From Streptomyces sp. CC0208 (GTDB lineage: Bacteria; Actinomycetota; Actinomycetes; Streptomycetales; Streptomycetaceae), in assembly GCF_003443735.1 (NCBI RefSeq), contig NZ_CP031969.1, positions 1,736,001 to 1,800,000 of the forward strand: a stretch of DNA of 64,000 bases, read 5' to 3'. The translations under genes were made by a program, and so were the position numbers. The notes under the pieces were generated by a model. The model did not search any database and was not told where the DNA came from. It saw only the letters and a program-made list of their open reading frames with translations. The number at the start of each line of letters is the position of its first letter. Position 1 is the first letter of the stretch. Positions 49,994 to 59,389 of this stretch are shown piece after piece.

Positions 49994-51736
49994 TCAGGGC
50001 CGTGGCATGTTGCGGAGGTTGGAGCGGGCCATCTGGAGCATGCGGCCGACTCCGCCGTCGAGGACGATCTTCGAGGCGGACAGCGCGAAGCCGGTGACCA
50101 TCTCGGCGCTGATCTTCGGCGGGATGGACAGGGCGTTGGGGTCGGTGACGATGTCGACGAGGGCGGGCCCCTTGTGCTTGAACGCCGACTTCAGGGCCCC
50201 GGCGAGGTCCTTGGGCTTCTCGACGCGCACTCCGTAGGCCCCACAGGCCTGGGCCACGGCGGCGAAGTCGGGGTTCTTGTTGGTGGTGCCGTAGGAGGGC
50301 AGCCCGGCGACCAGCATCTCCAACTCGACCATGCCCAGCGAGGAGTTGTTGAACAGGACGACTTTCACGGGGAGGTCGTACTGCACGAGGGTCAGGAAGT
50401 CGCCCATCAGCATGGAGAACCCGCCGTCCCCGGACATCGACACGACCTGTCGCCTCCGGTCGGTGAACTGCGCCCCGATCGCCATGGGCAACGCGTTCGC
50501 CATGGACCCGTGCGAGAACGAACCGATCACGCGGCGGCGGCCGTTGGGCGAGATGTAGCGGGCGGCCCACACATTGCACATGCCGGTGTCGACGGTGAAC
50601 ACCGCGTCGTCGTCGGCGAGTTCGTCGAGTACGGAGGCCACGTACTCGGGATGGATCGGGACGTGCTTGTCGACCTTGCGGGTGTACGCCTTGACGACCC
50701 CTTCGAGTGCGTCAGCGTGCTTCTTGAGCATCTTGTCGAGGAAGCGCCGGTTCGTCTTCTCCCTCACCCGCGGCGTCAGACATCGCAGGGTCTCCTTCAC
50801 ATCACCCCACACGGCGAGGTCGAGCTTGGAGCGGCGGCCCAAGTGCTCGGGACGCACGTCGACTTGGACGATCTTGACGTCGTCGGGGAGGAAGGCGTTG
50901 TACGGGAAGTCGGTGCCGAGCAGGATCAGCAGGTCGCACTCGTGGGTCGCCTCGTAGGCAGCGCCGTAGCCGAGAAGACCGCTCATGCCGACATCGAATG
51001 GATTGTCGTACTGGATCCATTCCTTGCCCCTGAGGGCGTGCCCCACGGGTGACTTGACCTTCTGAGCGAACTCCATGACCTCGGCGTGCGCGCCCGCGGT
51101 GCCGCTGCCGCAGAACAGGGTGATCTTGTCGGCCTTGTCGATCATCTCGACGAGCTTGTCGATCTCGGCGTCGCCGGGGCGGACGCTGGGCCGGGAGGTG
51201 ACGAGGGCGGTCTCGGCGGCCTTGTCGGGGGCGGGCTGGTCGGCGATGTCGCCGGGCAGGGTGACGACGCTGACGCCGGAGCGGCCGACGGCGTTCTGGA
51301 TGGCGGTCTGGAGCAGCCTCGGCATCTGCTGGGGGTTGGAGATCATCTCGCTGTAGTGACTGCACTCCTGGAAGAGGCGGTCGGGATGGGTCTCCTGGAA
51401 GAAGCCGAGGCCGATCTCGCTGGAGGGGATGTGCGAGGCGAGGGCGAGGACCGGGGCCATGGAGCGGTGGGCGTCGTAGAGCCCGTTGATGAGGTGCAGG
51501 TTGCCGGGCCCGCAGGAACCGGCGCAGGCGGCCAGCTTCCCGGTGATCTGGGCCTCGGCGCCCGCGGCGAAGGCGGCGGTCTCCTCGTGCCGTACGTGCA
51601 CCCAGTCGATGGCGGCGTTGCGGCGGACCGCGTCCACGACCGGGTTGAGGCTGTCGCCGACGACGCCGTAGAGGCGTTTCACCCCGGCCTTGACGAGGAT
51701 GTCAACGAACTGTTCGGCGACGTTCTGTTTGGCCAT
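49994..51736 (-). CDS. poxB: Thiamine-pyrophosphate-dependent pyruvate oxidase/dehydrogenase (PoxB-like)
   Basis: 580 aa. ATG 51736 gives the standard start MAKQNVAEQFVDILVKAGVKRLYGVVGDSLN; an in-frame GTG at 51748 is possible. TPP N-terminal domain with HEETAAFAAGAEAQ (catalytic Glu), central FAD/nucleotide domain, and C-terminal TPP motif GDGGFSMLMGDFLTLVQYDLPVKVVLFNN. Oxidatively decarboxylates pyruvate to acetate at the membrane, passing electrons to quinone in the E. coli relative. The C-terminal tail differs from the E. coli lipid-binding helix. Confidence 0.9.
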   Translation of the reverse strand: MAKQNVAEQFVDILVKAGVKRLYGVVGDSLNPVVDAVRRNAAIDWVHVRHEETAAFAAGAEAQITGKLAACAGSCGPGNLHLINGLYDAHRSMAPVLALASHIPSSEIGLGFFQETHPDRLFQECSHYSEMISNPQQMPRLLQTAIQNAVGRSGVSVVTLPGDIADQPAPDKAAETALVTSRPSVRPGDAEIDKLVEMIDKADKITLFCGSGTAGAHAEVMEFAQKVKSPVGHALRGKEWIQYDNPFDVGMSGLLGYGAAYEATHECDLLILLGTDFPYNAFLPDDVKIVQVDVRPEHLGRRSKLDLAVWGDVKETLRCLTPRVREKTNRRFLDKMLKKHADALEGVVKAYTRKVDKHVPIHPEYVASVLDELADDDAVFTVDTGMCNVWAARYISPNGRRRVIGSFSHGSMANALPMAIGAQFTDRRRQVVSMSGDGGFSMLMGDFLTLVQYDLPVKVVLFNNSSLGMVELEMLVAGLPSYGTTNKNPDFAAVAQACGAYGVRVEKPKDLAGALKSAFKHKGPALVDIVTDPNALSIPPKISAEMVTGFALSASKIVLDGGVGRMLQMARSNLRNMPRP

Positions 51737-51790
51737 GGATCCATGCACCCCTTCGGTCTCCTTGGGTCCATCAATCCACACTGGCCGCGA

Positions 51791-53992
51791 TCACGCCTCC
51801 CAAACAGCGGCGGCCGTACGGTCGTCGGCATATCCCTTGACCCGGACCTGGGAGTCGGCGAGGAACGCGGCGAGACCCGGCGGGGTGGGGTCCGACCACC
51901 GTCCCGTGAGGTACTCCCGCAGCTCGGGCTCGCCGCGCAGGGGGTCGGCGAGGCCGCCGGTGCACATCAGGAGGGCATCACCCGGGCGGGCGACGGAGGC
52001 GCGGAAGCGGAAGGCCTCGCGGGGCGGTTCGGGTGCGGGCTCGTAGGGGCTCGGGGGTGTGGGGATGCCGAGGTCCATGGTGAGGCGGTCGCCGTCGGGG
52101 GTCTCGGGGGGCAGCGAGCCGAAGCCGACGACCGGTTCGCCGGTGATGTCGGTGACCTGGGGTTCGATGTCGTGCCACTCGCCGTCGCGGAGACGGAAGA
52201 GGCCGCCCGCGCCGACGCCGAAGAAGACGCGGACCCGGCAGTCGGGATCGGCGGGCAGGAGCAGACAGCGCAGGGTGGCGGCGTACTCCTCCGGGTCGAT
52301 GCCCTGCTCGACGGCGCTGGCGCGGAGCTTGCCGAGACTGCGGTCGGTGAGCCGGTGCAGCCCTGACTTGAGGTCACCTCGGCGGGCGGCGCCGATGTCC
52401 TGCGCGAGCCGGGCGTGACTGCGCCCCACGGCCCGTCCGATCCAGTGACACGCCTCGGCGGCGGCGCGATGGGCGCCAGGGGTGGCGCGGGCGCCGGTGG
52501 CCATGGCGACGAGGATCAACGCCTGTTCGCCGGTGCCGAAACGGGCGGTGAGCAGGGAGTCCCTGCGGGGCTCGCCCCGGAACCTGGCCGAATCCCCGCG
52601 CACGGACACCGCGCGCAGCGTGCAGGCCCCGTACCTGGCCCCGTCCAGCACGGTGTCCGCCACCAGGTCGTCGAGCTCGTCGGGGTCGGCGGGCGGGAGG
52701 GCGGTGGGTTCGGCGTCGTAGGTGGGCGGACCGGAGCCGACGAAGCCGACGGGTGAGGGCGGGAGGGTGGGGAGGTCCACGCGGGTCGCGGTGCGGGGTG
52801 CCTGTGGGGCGGGGGTGGGTTCGTCCTGGCGGGGCGCGCTGACCTGACCCGATCCGGGGTCGTGTCCGGGGCGCTCGGGCGTGGGGGTGGGCTGGGCCGA
52901 GGCGGGGCCGGTACGGGGTGGTGGCGCGACTGCGGGGGGCTCTTGGACGGACTCGGCTTCGGGGGCAGGGGTGGGGGCGGGTGGAGCAGCCCACCAGTCA
53001 CCGTCGCCGCGTCGAGCGCCGGCCGCGCGTCGCTCCGAGGGCCCTGGAGGGATCTCGGGGCGGCCGGGAGTCGGCACGTCCTCGTCACCGCCGGCAAGGG
53101 CGGCCCCATCGGAGACAAAGCCCTCCCCGGAGCCACCCTCACGTGAACCGGAAACGCCCGGGACACCCTCACCCGGGCCGCCTCCGCGGAAGCCGGGCCC
53201 TCGGGCGTCGCCAGGCTCGGGCGAGACGAGCCGGTCGGCGACGATGTCCTGGGCCGGCCCGGCAGCGGGGCCGCCCTGCTGGACGGGTGCGCCGAAACCG
53301 CCCCCGCCCGAATCACCGCGGTCGGGCGGGACAGCACCGTCGACATCCCGCGCCGGACTCGAAGCGGGACCACGACCCACATCCTGCGCCGAACTCCCCG
53401 CAGGACCACCTCGCGAAACCGGCCCGCCTAGACCGGCCTCGTCGGCCCGGTCGTCGGCGTGCTGTGGTGGCGGGGGTGGGGCCGTGGGGCGAGGTGGGGC
53501 GGAGGGGTGTGGGGGTGGAGCGGTCGGGGGCCTCGGGGGCTCGGCCGGCATGCGCGAGGCCGGGACCGTCGTGGCCGGAGGAGTCTCCGTGGACGCACGA
53601 CCACCTGGTGGCGAGGGTGGCCGGTCCTCGGGGGCGCGCTCGGCGAAGCCGGGTGGCTTGGGGCCGGGTGGGAAGGAGGCGGGTGCGTCAGAGGGCGGTT
53701 CCGGTTCCCACGGGGCCCGGTGCCGGCCGGGTGCGGGGGCCCTCTCGTCGGGGAAGCCTGTGCGCGGCGCGGGAACCCCGGCACCGGCACGAGGACTCCC
53801 CGCCCCGGAGCCGGCCTCGTCGGCCCCACTCCCCGTGCCCCCGGTCCCGTCCCGTACCGTCCCCGCCGCCGAGGCGAAGCGGTCGTCGAGGGTGTCCGGG
53901 GCCGGTGTGGGTCCCGTGTCGTCGGTGGAGTCGTACAGCTGCCTCCACCAGTCGTCCTCTTGACCGGTGGGCCTTCCCCCCTGCTGGCTCAT
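51791..53992 (-). CDS. PP2C-like protein, probable pseudophosphatase, with long disordered N-terminus
   Basis: 733 aa. Residues 1 to about 430 are Pro/Gly/Ala-rich low complexity. The remainder is a PP2C_2-type domain (YGACTLRAVSVRGDSARFRGEPRRDSLLTARFG; CHWIGRAVGRSHARLAQDI; RVFFGVGAGGLFRLRDGEW). Where active enzymes have the metal-binding DG motifs, this protein has AMATGAR and, late, LLMCTGGLADP instead of TDG. Two acidic metal ligands therefore seem lost. It may act as a binding or scaffold protein; its partner is unknown. Confidence 0.75.
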   Translation of the reverse strand: MSQQGGRPTGQEDDWWRQLYDSTDDTGPTPAPDTLDDRFASAAGTVRDGTGGTGSGADEAGSGAGSPRAGAGVPAPRTGFPDERAPAPGRHRAPWEPEPPSDAPASFPPGPKPPGFAERAPEDRPPSPPGGRASTETPPATTVPASRMPAEPPRPPTAPPPHPSAPPRPTAPPPPPQHADDRADEAGLGGPVSRGGPAGSSAQDVGRGPASSPARDVDGAVPPDRGDSGGGGFGAPVQQGGPAAGPAQDIVADRLVSPEPGDARGPGFRGGGPGEGVPGVSGSREGGSGEGFVSDGAALAGGDEDVPTPGRPEIPPGPSERRAAGARRGDGDWWAAPPAPTPAPEAESVQEPPAVAPPPRTGPASAQPTPTPERPGHDPGSGQVSAPRQDEPTPAPQAPRTATRVDLPTLPPSPVGFVGSGPPTYDAEPTALPPADPDELDDLVADTVLDGARYGACTLRAVSVRGDSARFRGEPRRDSLLTARFGTGEQALILVAMATGARATPGAHRAAAEACHWIGRAVGRSHARLAQDIGAARRGDLKSGLHRLTDRSLGKLRASAVEQGIDPEEYAATLRCLLLPADPDCRVRVFFGVGAGGLFRLRDGEWHDIEPQVTDITGEPVVGFGSLPPETPDGDRLTMDLGIPTPPSPYEPAPEPPREAFRFRASVARPGDALLMCTGGLADPLRGEPELREYLTGRWSDPTPPGLAAFLADSQVRVKGYADDRTAAAVWEA

Positions 53993-54172
53993 GCCCCTAA
54001 TTGTCCACCGTGGGGGCCGTATGAGAACGGGGCATCCGGAAAATCAAGTGCCGCCGCACCCGTCGAACGGCGTGTCGAGTGAGCTGTCGAACGCGTGTAG
54101 CCCAAAAGGTCGGGCCGGGCCCGCGGCCCTCGCTGATCTGCGCTTCCTGCCGTCCTCCTGCACCCTGGACGA

Positions 54173-54655
54173 ATGGGAGTGTGGGACCTCCTGCTCGTCG
54201 GCCTGGTCATGCTGTTCGGCCTGGTCGGGGTTCTGGTGCCCGGCGTACCGGGGTCGTGGCTGGTGTGGTCCGCGGTCCTGTGGTGGGCGCTGAAGGATCC
54301 GGAGCCCGTGGCGTGGGGCGTGCTCGTGGGGGCCACGGTCGCCCTGTTCCTCTCCCAGGTGGTGCGCTGGGCGCTGCCGCCGCGCCGGCTGCGGACGAGC
54401 GGGGCCACCCCGCGCATGGCCGTGTACGCCGGGGTAGGCGCGTTCCTCGGCTTCTTCCTGATCCCCGTGCTCGGCGCGATCCCCGGGTTCATGGGCGGCA
54501 TCTACCTCTCCGAACGCCTCCGCCTCGGCCGCCACAGGGAGGCGAAGGCCGCCCTGCGCACGGCGATGCGCTCGGGCGGCTCCAGCGTGCTGGCGGAACT
54601 CTTCACCTGTCTGCTGATCACGGGCGCGTGGCTGGGGGCGGTGCTGTGGGGATGA
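54173..54655 (+). CDS. DUF456 membrane protein
   Basis: 160 aa with four transmembrane segments. LFGLVGVLVPGVPGSWLVW and YAGVGAFLGFFLIPVLGAIPGFMGGIYLSER are the Gly/Pro-rich DUF456 signatures. Function unknown across the family. Divergent from the PP2C-like gene, with an unusually short leader. Confidence 0.87.
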   Translation: MGVWDLLLVGLVMLFGLVGVLVPGVPGSWLVWSAVLWWALKDPEPVAWGVLVGATVALFLSQVVRWALPPRRLRTSGATPRMAVYAGVGAFLGFFLIPVLGAIPGFMGGIYLSERLRLGRHREAKAALRTAMRSGGSSVLAELFTCLLITGAWLGAVLWG

Positions 54656-54753
54656 CGTGGGAACAGAGGCCCAGCTGGTCCTGGACGGTCCGGGCAGGTC
54701 CTAGGGCGAGATACCGATGTGCGGGGCCTCGCGCGCGTGTTTGGGTGGCTGCC

Positions 54754-55125
54754 ATGACCGAATTCAGTGAGGCCGAGCGCGCGTACCTGAGGTCCCAGCG
54801 GCTGGGGCGGCTCGCCACCGTCGACCCGCACGGGCAGCCGCAGGCGAACCCGGTCGGGTTCTTCCCGCAGGACGACGGCACCATCCTGATCGGCGGCCAC
54901 GCGATGGGCCGTACGAAGAAGTGGCGCAACCTCCGGAAGAACCCGAAGGTCGCCCTGGTCGTCGACGACATCGTCAGCCTGAACCCGTGGACGGTGCGCG
55001 GCATCGACATCCGCGGGGAGGCGGAACTCCTCACGGGCCCGCACGAGTTGGGCCCGCACTTCAGCGAGGAGCTGATCCGCATCCATCCGCGGCGGATCCA
55101 CAGCTGGGGGCTGGAGGAGTCCTAG
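54754..55125 (+). CDS. PPOX-class F420-dependent oxidoreductase
   Basis: 123 aa. Split-barrel flavin fold: EAERAYLRSQRLGRLATVDPHGQPQANPVGF, KWRNLRKNPKVALVVDDI, WTVRGIDIRGEAELL. Homologues in mycobacteria and streptomycetes bind F420. Substrate unknown. Its TAG stop overlaps the convergent ogt stop in a shared CTAG (55122-55125). Confidence 0.88.
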   Translation: MTEFSEAERAYLRSQRLGRLATVDPHGQPQANPVGFFPQDDGTILIGGHAMGRTKKWRNLRKNPKVALVVDDIVSLNPWTVRGIDIRGEAELLTGPHELGPHFSEELIRIHPRRIHSWGLEES

Positions 55126-55613
55126 GGGCTCTGGAGGGCGCCTTCGAGGGTGAGCAGGGCCGTCTTGCGTTCCAGGCCGCCCGCGTACCCGGTGAGCAGG
55201 CCGTTCGCTCCGATCACCCGGTGGCAGGGGCGGAGGATCAGCAGCGGGTTCGCGCCGATCGCGCCGCCCACGGCCCGGACGGCGACGCGTGAGGCACCGA
55301 CGCGGGCGGCGATCTCGCCGTACGTCGTGGTCGCGCCGTACGGCACGTCGTCGAGGGCGTCCCAGACGCGGGTCCGGAACTCGGTGCCCGTGGGACGCAA
55401 CTCCAGCTGGAACTCCTTGAGTTCACCGGCGAAGTAGGCGGCGAGCTGCTCCTCGGCATCCCGGAAGTGGGCGGGGTCGTGGACCCAACCCTCCTGGACG
55501 GTACGGCCGTTCTTCTGCCCGGGGACGGACAGCGAGGTCAGTGCGCCGGTCTCGTCGGCGGTGAGCAGCAGAGTGCCGACCGGGCTGTCGAGACGGGTCC
55601 AGCGGATGGCCAT
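55122..55613 (-). CDS. ogt: Methylated-DNA--protein-cysteine methyltransferase
   Basis: 163 aa. Active-site motif RPCHRVIGANGLLTGYAGGLERKTALL; the Cys accepts the alkyl group. The commonest form is IPCHRV; the Ile to Arg change lies just outside the active site. PYGATTTYGEIAARVGASRVAVRAVGGAIGANP is the DNA-binding helix region. It repairs O6-alkylguanine. Directly downstream of the Ada-AlkA gene, 2 bp apart, so the two form one repair operon. Confidence 0.93.
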   Translation of the reverse strand: MAIRWTRLDSPVGTLLLTADETGALTSLSVPGQKNGRTVQEGWVHDPAHFRDAEEQLAAYFAGELKEFQLELRPTGTEFRTRVWDALDDVPYGATTTYGEIAARVGASRVAVRAVGGAIGANPLLILRPCHRVIGANGLLTGYAGGLERKTALLTLEGALQSP

Positions 55614-55615
55614 GA

Positions 55616-56995
55616 TTACTCCAACTCTCCTGCTGTGCGCAGGTGTTGCCAGGCGTAGGAGCGCCAGGGGCGCCAGGTGTCGGGGGCGTCGAGGCCCGGT
55701 GGGGCGACATCCGGGTCGCCGAGGGCACGGGTGCGGATGACGGCGACGGTACGGGCGTCCACACCGGGCAGGGCGAGCAGCGCGTGCTGCGCCTCGTCGC
55801 GGTCGGCGCCCGGATCGAGTCGTACGGTTCCGTCGGCGAGGGCGGTGGCCAGCGTGCCCAGCGGACCGGCTTCCTCCGACAGGGCCGCGGGCTCGGGGAA
55901 GAGGTGGGTGAGGCTGCCGCAGGGCGCGTCCAGGGTCTTGCCGTGGCGCCGGACGAGCCGTTCGGATTCGCTACGGCCCACCAGTGCCCGTACGGCGCAC
56001 TCCTCGGGGTCGGCGGCGCCGGGCGACCGGAGTCCGGGGCGGGCGGCGACCAGGGGGGCGAGCCGGGTGTCCTCCGCGAGCCGCTCGTCGACGGCGTAGG
56101 GGTCGGCGTCGAGGTCGAGGAGCCGCCGCAGCCGTCCGACGGCGGTGGTCAGGTCGCGGGGGTCGGTGAGGTGCAGCTGGGCGTCGAGCCAGCCGCCGGG
56201 GTGCGAGCCGGAGGTGGTCCTGGTCGTGCCGGGGCGTTCCCGGACGGCGACGATGCCGGTGCCGTGCGGGAGGCGGAGGGTGCGGCGGTAGGTGCGCCGG
56301 CCGGGTGCCCCGCTCACCTCCTCGACGCCGGGCACGGCTTCGCTCTCCAGCAGATCGAAGACGGCGCCGGACCGGTAGGGGCCGCGGTGGGCGAGCCGTA
56401 GCGGGATGCCCGCCGTGGGAGTGGCCGCGCGGCGGGTGGTCCGGGCCGCGGCCCGCAGGGCGCTGGGCGTGGCGGCGTAGATCTCCCGGACCGTGTCGTT
56501 GAACTGCCGCACGCTGGCGAAGCCCGACGCGAACGCGATCTCCGTGACCGGCAGGCCGGTGGTCTGGAGCAGGACGCGCGCGGTGTGGGCCCGCTGGGCA
56601 CGGGCCAGTGCGACGGGTCCCGCGCCGAGCTCGGCGGTGAGCTGGCGCTGGACCTGGCGTGCGCTGTAGCCGAGGCGGTCGGCGAGCCCGACGACGCCTT
56701 CCCGGTCGACGACACCGTCGCCGATCAGGCGCATCGCCCGGCCCACCACGTCCGCGCGGGCGTTCCAGTCCGCGGAGCCGGGCACCGCGTCCGGACGGCA
56801 CCGCCGGCAGGCCCGGAACCCCGAGCCCTGCGCGGCGGCGGCCGTCGCGTAGAAGCGGACGTTGTGACGCTTCGGGGTCACCGCGGGACAGCTGGGGCGG
56901 CAGTAGATCCCGGTCGTCTCGACGGCGAAGAAGAACTCCCCGTCGAACCGGGCGTCCCGGCTGCGGACGGCTTCGTACCTGGTGTCTTCGTCCAT
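55616..56995 (-). CDS. Ada-AlkA fusion: alkylation-response regulator and DNA-3-methyladenine glycosylase
   Basis: 459 aa from ATG 56995. Residues 1-80 form the Ada zinc domain with the four Cys (GIYCRPSC, RACRRC); the first is the methylphosphotriester acceptor. Residues about 90-180 are an AraC-type DNA-binding domain (GYSARQVQRQLTAELGAGPVALARAQR, ASGFASVRQFNDTVREIYAATPSALR). Residues about 195-459 are AlkA with the HhH-GPD (LPGVDARTVAVIRTRALGDPDVAPPGLD), where the Asp region is catalytic. Senses methylation damage, activates its own operon and excises alkylated bases. Confidence 0.92.
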   Translation of the reverse strand: MDEDTRYEAVRSRDARFDGEFFFAVETTGIYCRPSCPAVTPKRHNVRFYATAAAAQGSGFRACRRCRPDAVPGSADWNARADVVGRAMRLIGDGVVDREGVVGLADRLGYSARQVQRQLTAELGAGPVALARAQRAHTARVLLQTTGLPVTEIAFASGFASVRQFNDTVREIYAATPSALRAAARTTRRAATPTAGIPLRLAHRGPYRSGAVFDLLESEAVPGVEEVSGAPGRRTYRRTLRLPHGTGIVAVRERPGTTRTTSGSHPGGWLDAQLHLTDPRDLTTAVGRLRRLLDLDADPYAVDERLAEDTRLAPLVAARPGLRSPGAADPEECAVRALVGRSESERLVRRHGKTLDAPCGSLTHLFPEPAALSEEAGPLGTLATALADGTVRLDPGADRDEAQHALLALPGVDARTVAVIRTRALGDPDVAPPGLDAPDTWRPWRSYAWQHLRTAGELE

Positions 56996-57090
56996 CACGT
57001 GTTCCAGTGTCCGCCGTCGGGGATGGTGCGGCTGGCGGAAAACGGACACGACGATCGGACCTGCCGGTGGGCGGGTGCGCGTCCGTCGGG

Positions 57091-57124
57091 GCTGGTCGCG
57101 CGGTTCCCCGCGCCCCTGAGTGGG
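57091..57124 (+). repeat. Streptomyces intergenic GC-rich repeat, copy 2
   Basis: GGTCGCGCGGTTCCCCGCGCC followed by CCTGAGTGGGT, nearly identical to the repeat at 41736. Confidence 0.6.
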
Positions 57125-57142
57125 TCCAGTCCAGCAGAACGC

Positions 57143-58243
57143 CTACGCCCAGCGCCCCCTCTTCGCCTCCATCGCCGCCTTCCCCTGTGCTCCCCTCTTC
57201 TTCCAGTCCTTCCGGATCTCGGCACGGAGCCTCGCGTCCGTCTTCGCCACGATCCGCTGGTTCTCCCGGATCAGCTTCCGGTAGCTCTCCAGCCGCCGCT
57301 CGGGCAGCTCACCGGAGTCGATCGCGGCCAGCACCGCGCACCCCGGCTCGCTCTCGTGCGCGCAGTCGTGGAAACGGCACTGCCGGCCCAGTTCCTCGAT
57401 CTCGGCGAAGACCTGCGCGACACCCGTCTCGGCGTCCCAGAGGCCGACCCCCCGCAGGCCGGGCGTGTCGATCAGCACACCCCCGCCGGGCAGGGCGAGC
57501 AGGTTGCGGGTCGTGGTGGTGTGGCGCCCCTTCCCGTCCGCGTCCCGAGTGGCCTGCACGGCCATCATGTCCTCGCCGATGAGCGCGTTCGCCAGGGTGG
57601 ACTTCCCGGCACCGGACTGCCCGAGCAGCACGGTCGTACCGCCGGAGGCGACCGCGGCGAGAACGTCGAGCCCCTCCCCGTCCAGCGCGCTGACGGTCAG
57701 CACCGGGACCCCCGGTGCCGTGGTCTCCACGTCCTGCACGAGATGCGAGAGCGTCGCCGCGTCCGGCACGAGGTCGGCCTTGGTGAGCACGACCACCGGC
57801 TGGGCGCCGGACTCCCAGGCCAGGGCCAGGAACCGTTCGATGCGACCGAGGTCGAGTTCGACGGCCAGCGACACGGCGACGATCGCGTGGTCGACGTTGG
57901 CCGCGAGGATCTGCCCCTCGGACCGCTTGGAGGAGGTGGAGCGCACGAAGGCGGTACGGCGCGGCAGATACGTCCGGACGTACCGCGGGTTGCCCGCGGG
58001 CTCGACGACGGCCCAGTCGCCGGTGCACAGCACCCGCATCGGGTCGTTCGGGGTGACGAAGGCGGTGTCGGCCCGCAGCATCCCGTCGGCGGTGACGATG
58101 TCGCACTGCCCGCGGTCGACCCGGACCACCCGTCCGGGCAGGAGCCCCTCGGGCTCGTAGGGGGCGAACGCGTCCGCCCAGTCCTCGTCCCAGCCGTAGG
58201 GAGCGAGAGCGGAGAAAACCTGAGAAGTGGAGCTGGAAGTCAA
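57143..58243 (-). CDS. rsgA: Ribosome small-subunit-dependent GTPase A
   Basis: 366 aa from TTG 58243 with AAGGG upstream (no closer ATG or GTG). Circularly permuted GTPase order as expected: TKADLV (G4), then SALDGEG (G5), GQSGAGKSTL (G1), TRDADGKGRHTTTTR (switch I), DTPGLRGVG (G3). C-terminal zinc knuckle CRFHDCAHESEPGC. N-terminal OB fold carries the 30S contact. It acts in late 30S maturation. A 22-codon ORF with a much stronger ribosome-binding site precedes it. Confidence 0.93.
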   Translation of the reverse strand: MTSSSTSQVFSALAPYGWDEDWADAFAPYEPEGLLPGRVVRVDRGQCDIVTADGMLRADTAFVTPNDPMRVLCTGDWAVVEPAGNPRYVRTYLPRRTAFVRSTSSKRSEGQILAANVDHAIVAVSLAVELDLGRIERFLALAWESGAQPVVVLTKADLVPDAATLSHLVQDVETTAPGVPVLTVSALDGEGLDVLAAVASGGTTVLLGQSGAGKSTLANALIGEDMMAVQATRDADGKGRHTTTTRNLLALPGGGVLIDTPGLRGVGLWDAETGVAQVFAEIEELGRQCRFHDCAHESEPGCAVLAAIDSGELPERRLESYRKLIRENQRIVAKTDARLRAEIRKDWKKRGAQGKAAMEAKRGRWA

Positions 58244-58286
58244 GGGAGACCCTTCACAAGGGTGGCCCCGGCGCAAGGAGTTGGTG

Positions 58287-58355
58287 TCAGCCGACGGCCA
58301 CGGAGGTGGACTTGATGATCTGGATGCGGGCAGCACTCGTCGCAAAGACAGCCAT
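58287..58355 (-). CDS. 22-codon small ORF directly upstream of rsgA
   Basis: ATG 58355 has AGGGAGGT 8 nt upstream, a much better ribosome-binding site than that of rsgA. The peptide begins MAVFATSAARIQII and ends KSTSVAVG, then TGA 43 bp before the rsgA TTG. No hydrophobic or precursor-peptide signature. Could be a regulatory leader peptide or a true microprotein; no homologue can be checked here. Confidence 0.5.
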   Translation of the reverse strand: MAVFATSAARIQIIKSTSVAVG

Positions 58356-58566
58356 CGGTCGACACCTCCCTCATTCCTCGCTCGTGGGGCACGGCAGCGG
58401 TGAGCCGCCGTGCGAAGTGCTCTCACCTTAAAGGCGCCGCCGACGGGGGCGCCACCGATTTTCCGGACCCCGAGCGAGCGCCCTCTCACTCGAACAGCCC
58501 GGTGCGCTGGTCGTACGGGAGGAGGGGTTGTGGCATGGAAGCCGACCCCCACCTCCAGGAGACCCC

Positions 58567-59382
58567 GTGACGACCCACCGCTCACTCCGCCCGCTCCGTG
58601 TCCTCGCCCCCGCACTGGCCACCGGAGTCCTGTTGACGACCGCCGGGTGCTCGGACGGTGAGGACAGCGGGCCGGACCGCGCGGACACCACACGGATCTC
58701 CTCCTCGCCTCTCGCGCAGGCCTCCCCGGCCCCGCTCACCGCGGCCGGGGCGCGGGCCGCGCTGGTGACCGAGGCGGACCTGGAGGACGACTGGACCCAG
58801 GTCAAGAACGCGGCCACGTGGCGCGACAGCCTGCTGGTCGGCAAGGTGGACGTCGCCGACTTCATCACTGCCAAGACGAATGCCGCCGACTGCCAGAAGT
58901 TCCTCGACCGGCTCTACGGCGACGATCTCCTGGGCAAGCCGTCCGGCGCGTCCGCGCTCACCGGCTTCGAGCAGGGCGACTCCCGGCTGTTGTACCAGGT
59001 GGCCGCCTATGAGAGGGCGGGGCTCGACAAGTCCTTCGCCTGGCTGAAGAGTCTGCCGGTCAAGTGCGACCAGTTCACGGCCAAGGACACCTCCGGCGCT
59101 CCGCGCACGGTCCAGGTGATTGAGCGTTCCCTGCCCAAGGGGGGCGACGCACAACAGGGGCTGCGGGTCACGGTCCAGGGCACCTCGGGCGGCGCGCCCG
59201 CCACCCTCACCCTGGATGTCGCGGCGGTTCGGGTCGGCACGGACGCGATCACCCTTACCAACGGCGGCCTCGACGGAGTCGACGGCGACAGCACCGAGCA
59301 GGCGGCGAAGCTCGGTACGGCACGGCTGAAGGACGTCCACGCGGGCCGGACGCCGGCCGCCGATCCGGGCGAGGTCGACTGA
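58567..59382 (+). CDS. Secreted lipoprotein of unknown family
   Basis: 271 aa from GTG 58567 with AGGAG upstream. Lipobox LTTAGC. Mature region about 240 residues of PknH-sensor-like type: ALVTEADLEDDWTQVKNAATW, AADCQKFLDRLYGDD, VKCDQFTAKD (two Cys, likely a disulfide), and repeated strands late. Streptomyces carry many such cell-wall lipoproteins without assigned role. Divergent from rsgA. Confidence 0.8.
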   Translation: MTTHRSLRPLRVLAPALATGVLLTTAGCSDGEDSGPDRADTTRISSSPLAQASPAPLTAAGARAALVTEADLEDDWTQVKNAATWRDSLLVGKVDVADFITAKTNAADCQKFLDRLYGDDLLGKPSGASALTGFEQGDSRLLYQVAAYERAGLDKSFAWLKSLPVKCDQFTAKDTSGAPRTVQVIERSLPKGGDAQQGLRVTVQGTSGGAPATLTLDVAAVRVGTDAITLTNGGLDGVDGDSTEQAAKLGTARLKDVHAGRTPAADPGEVD

Positions 59383-59389
59383 CGGCCCG

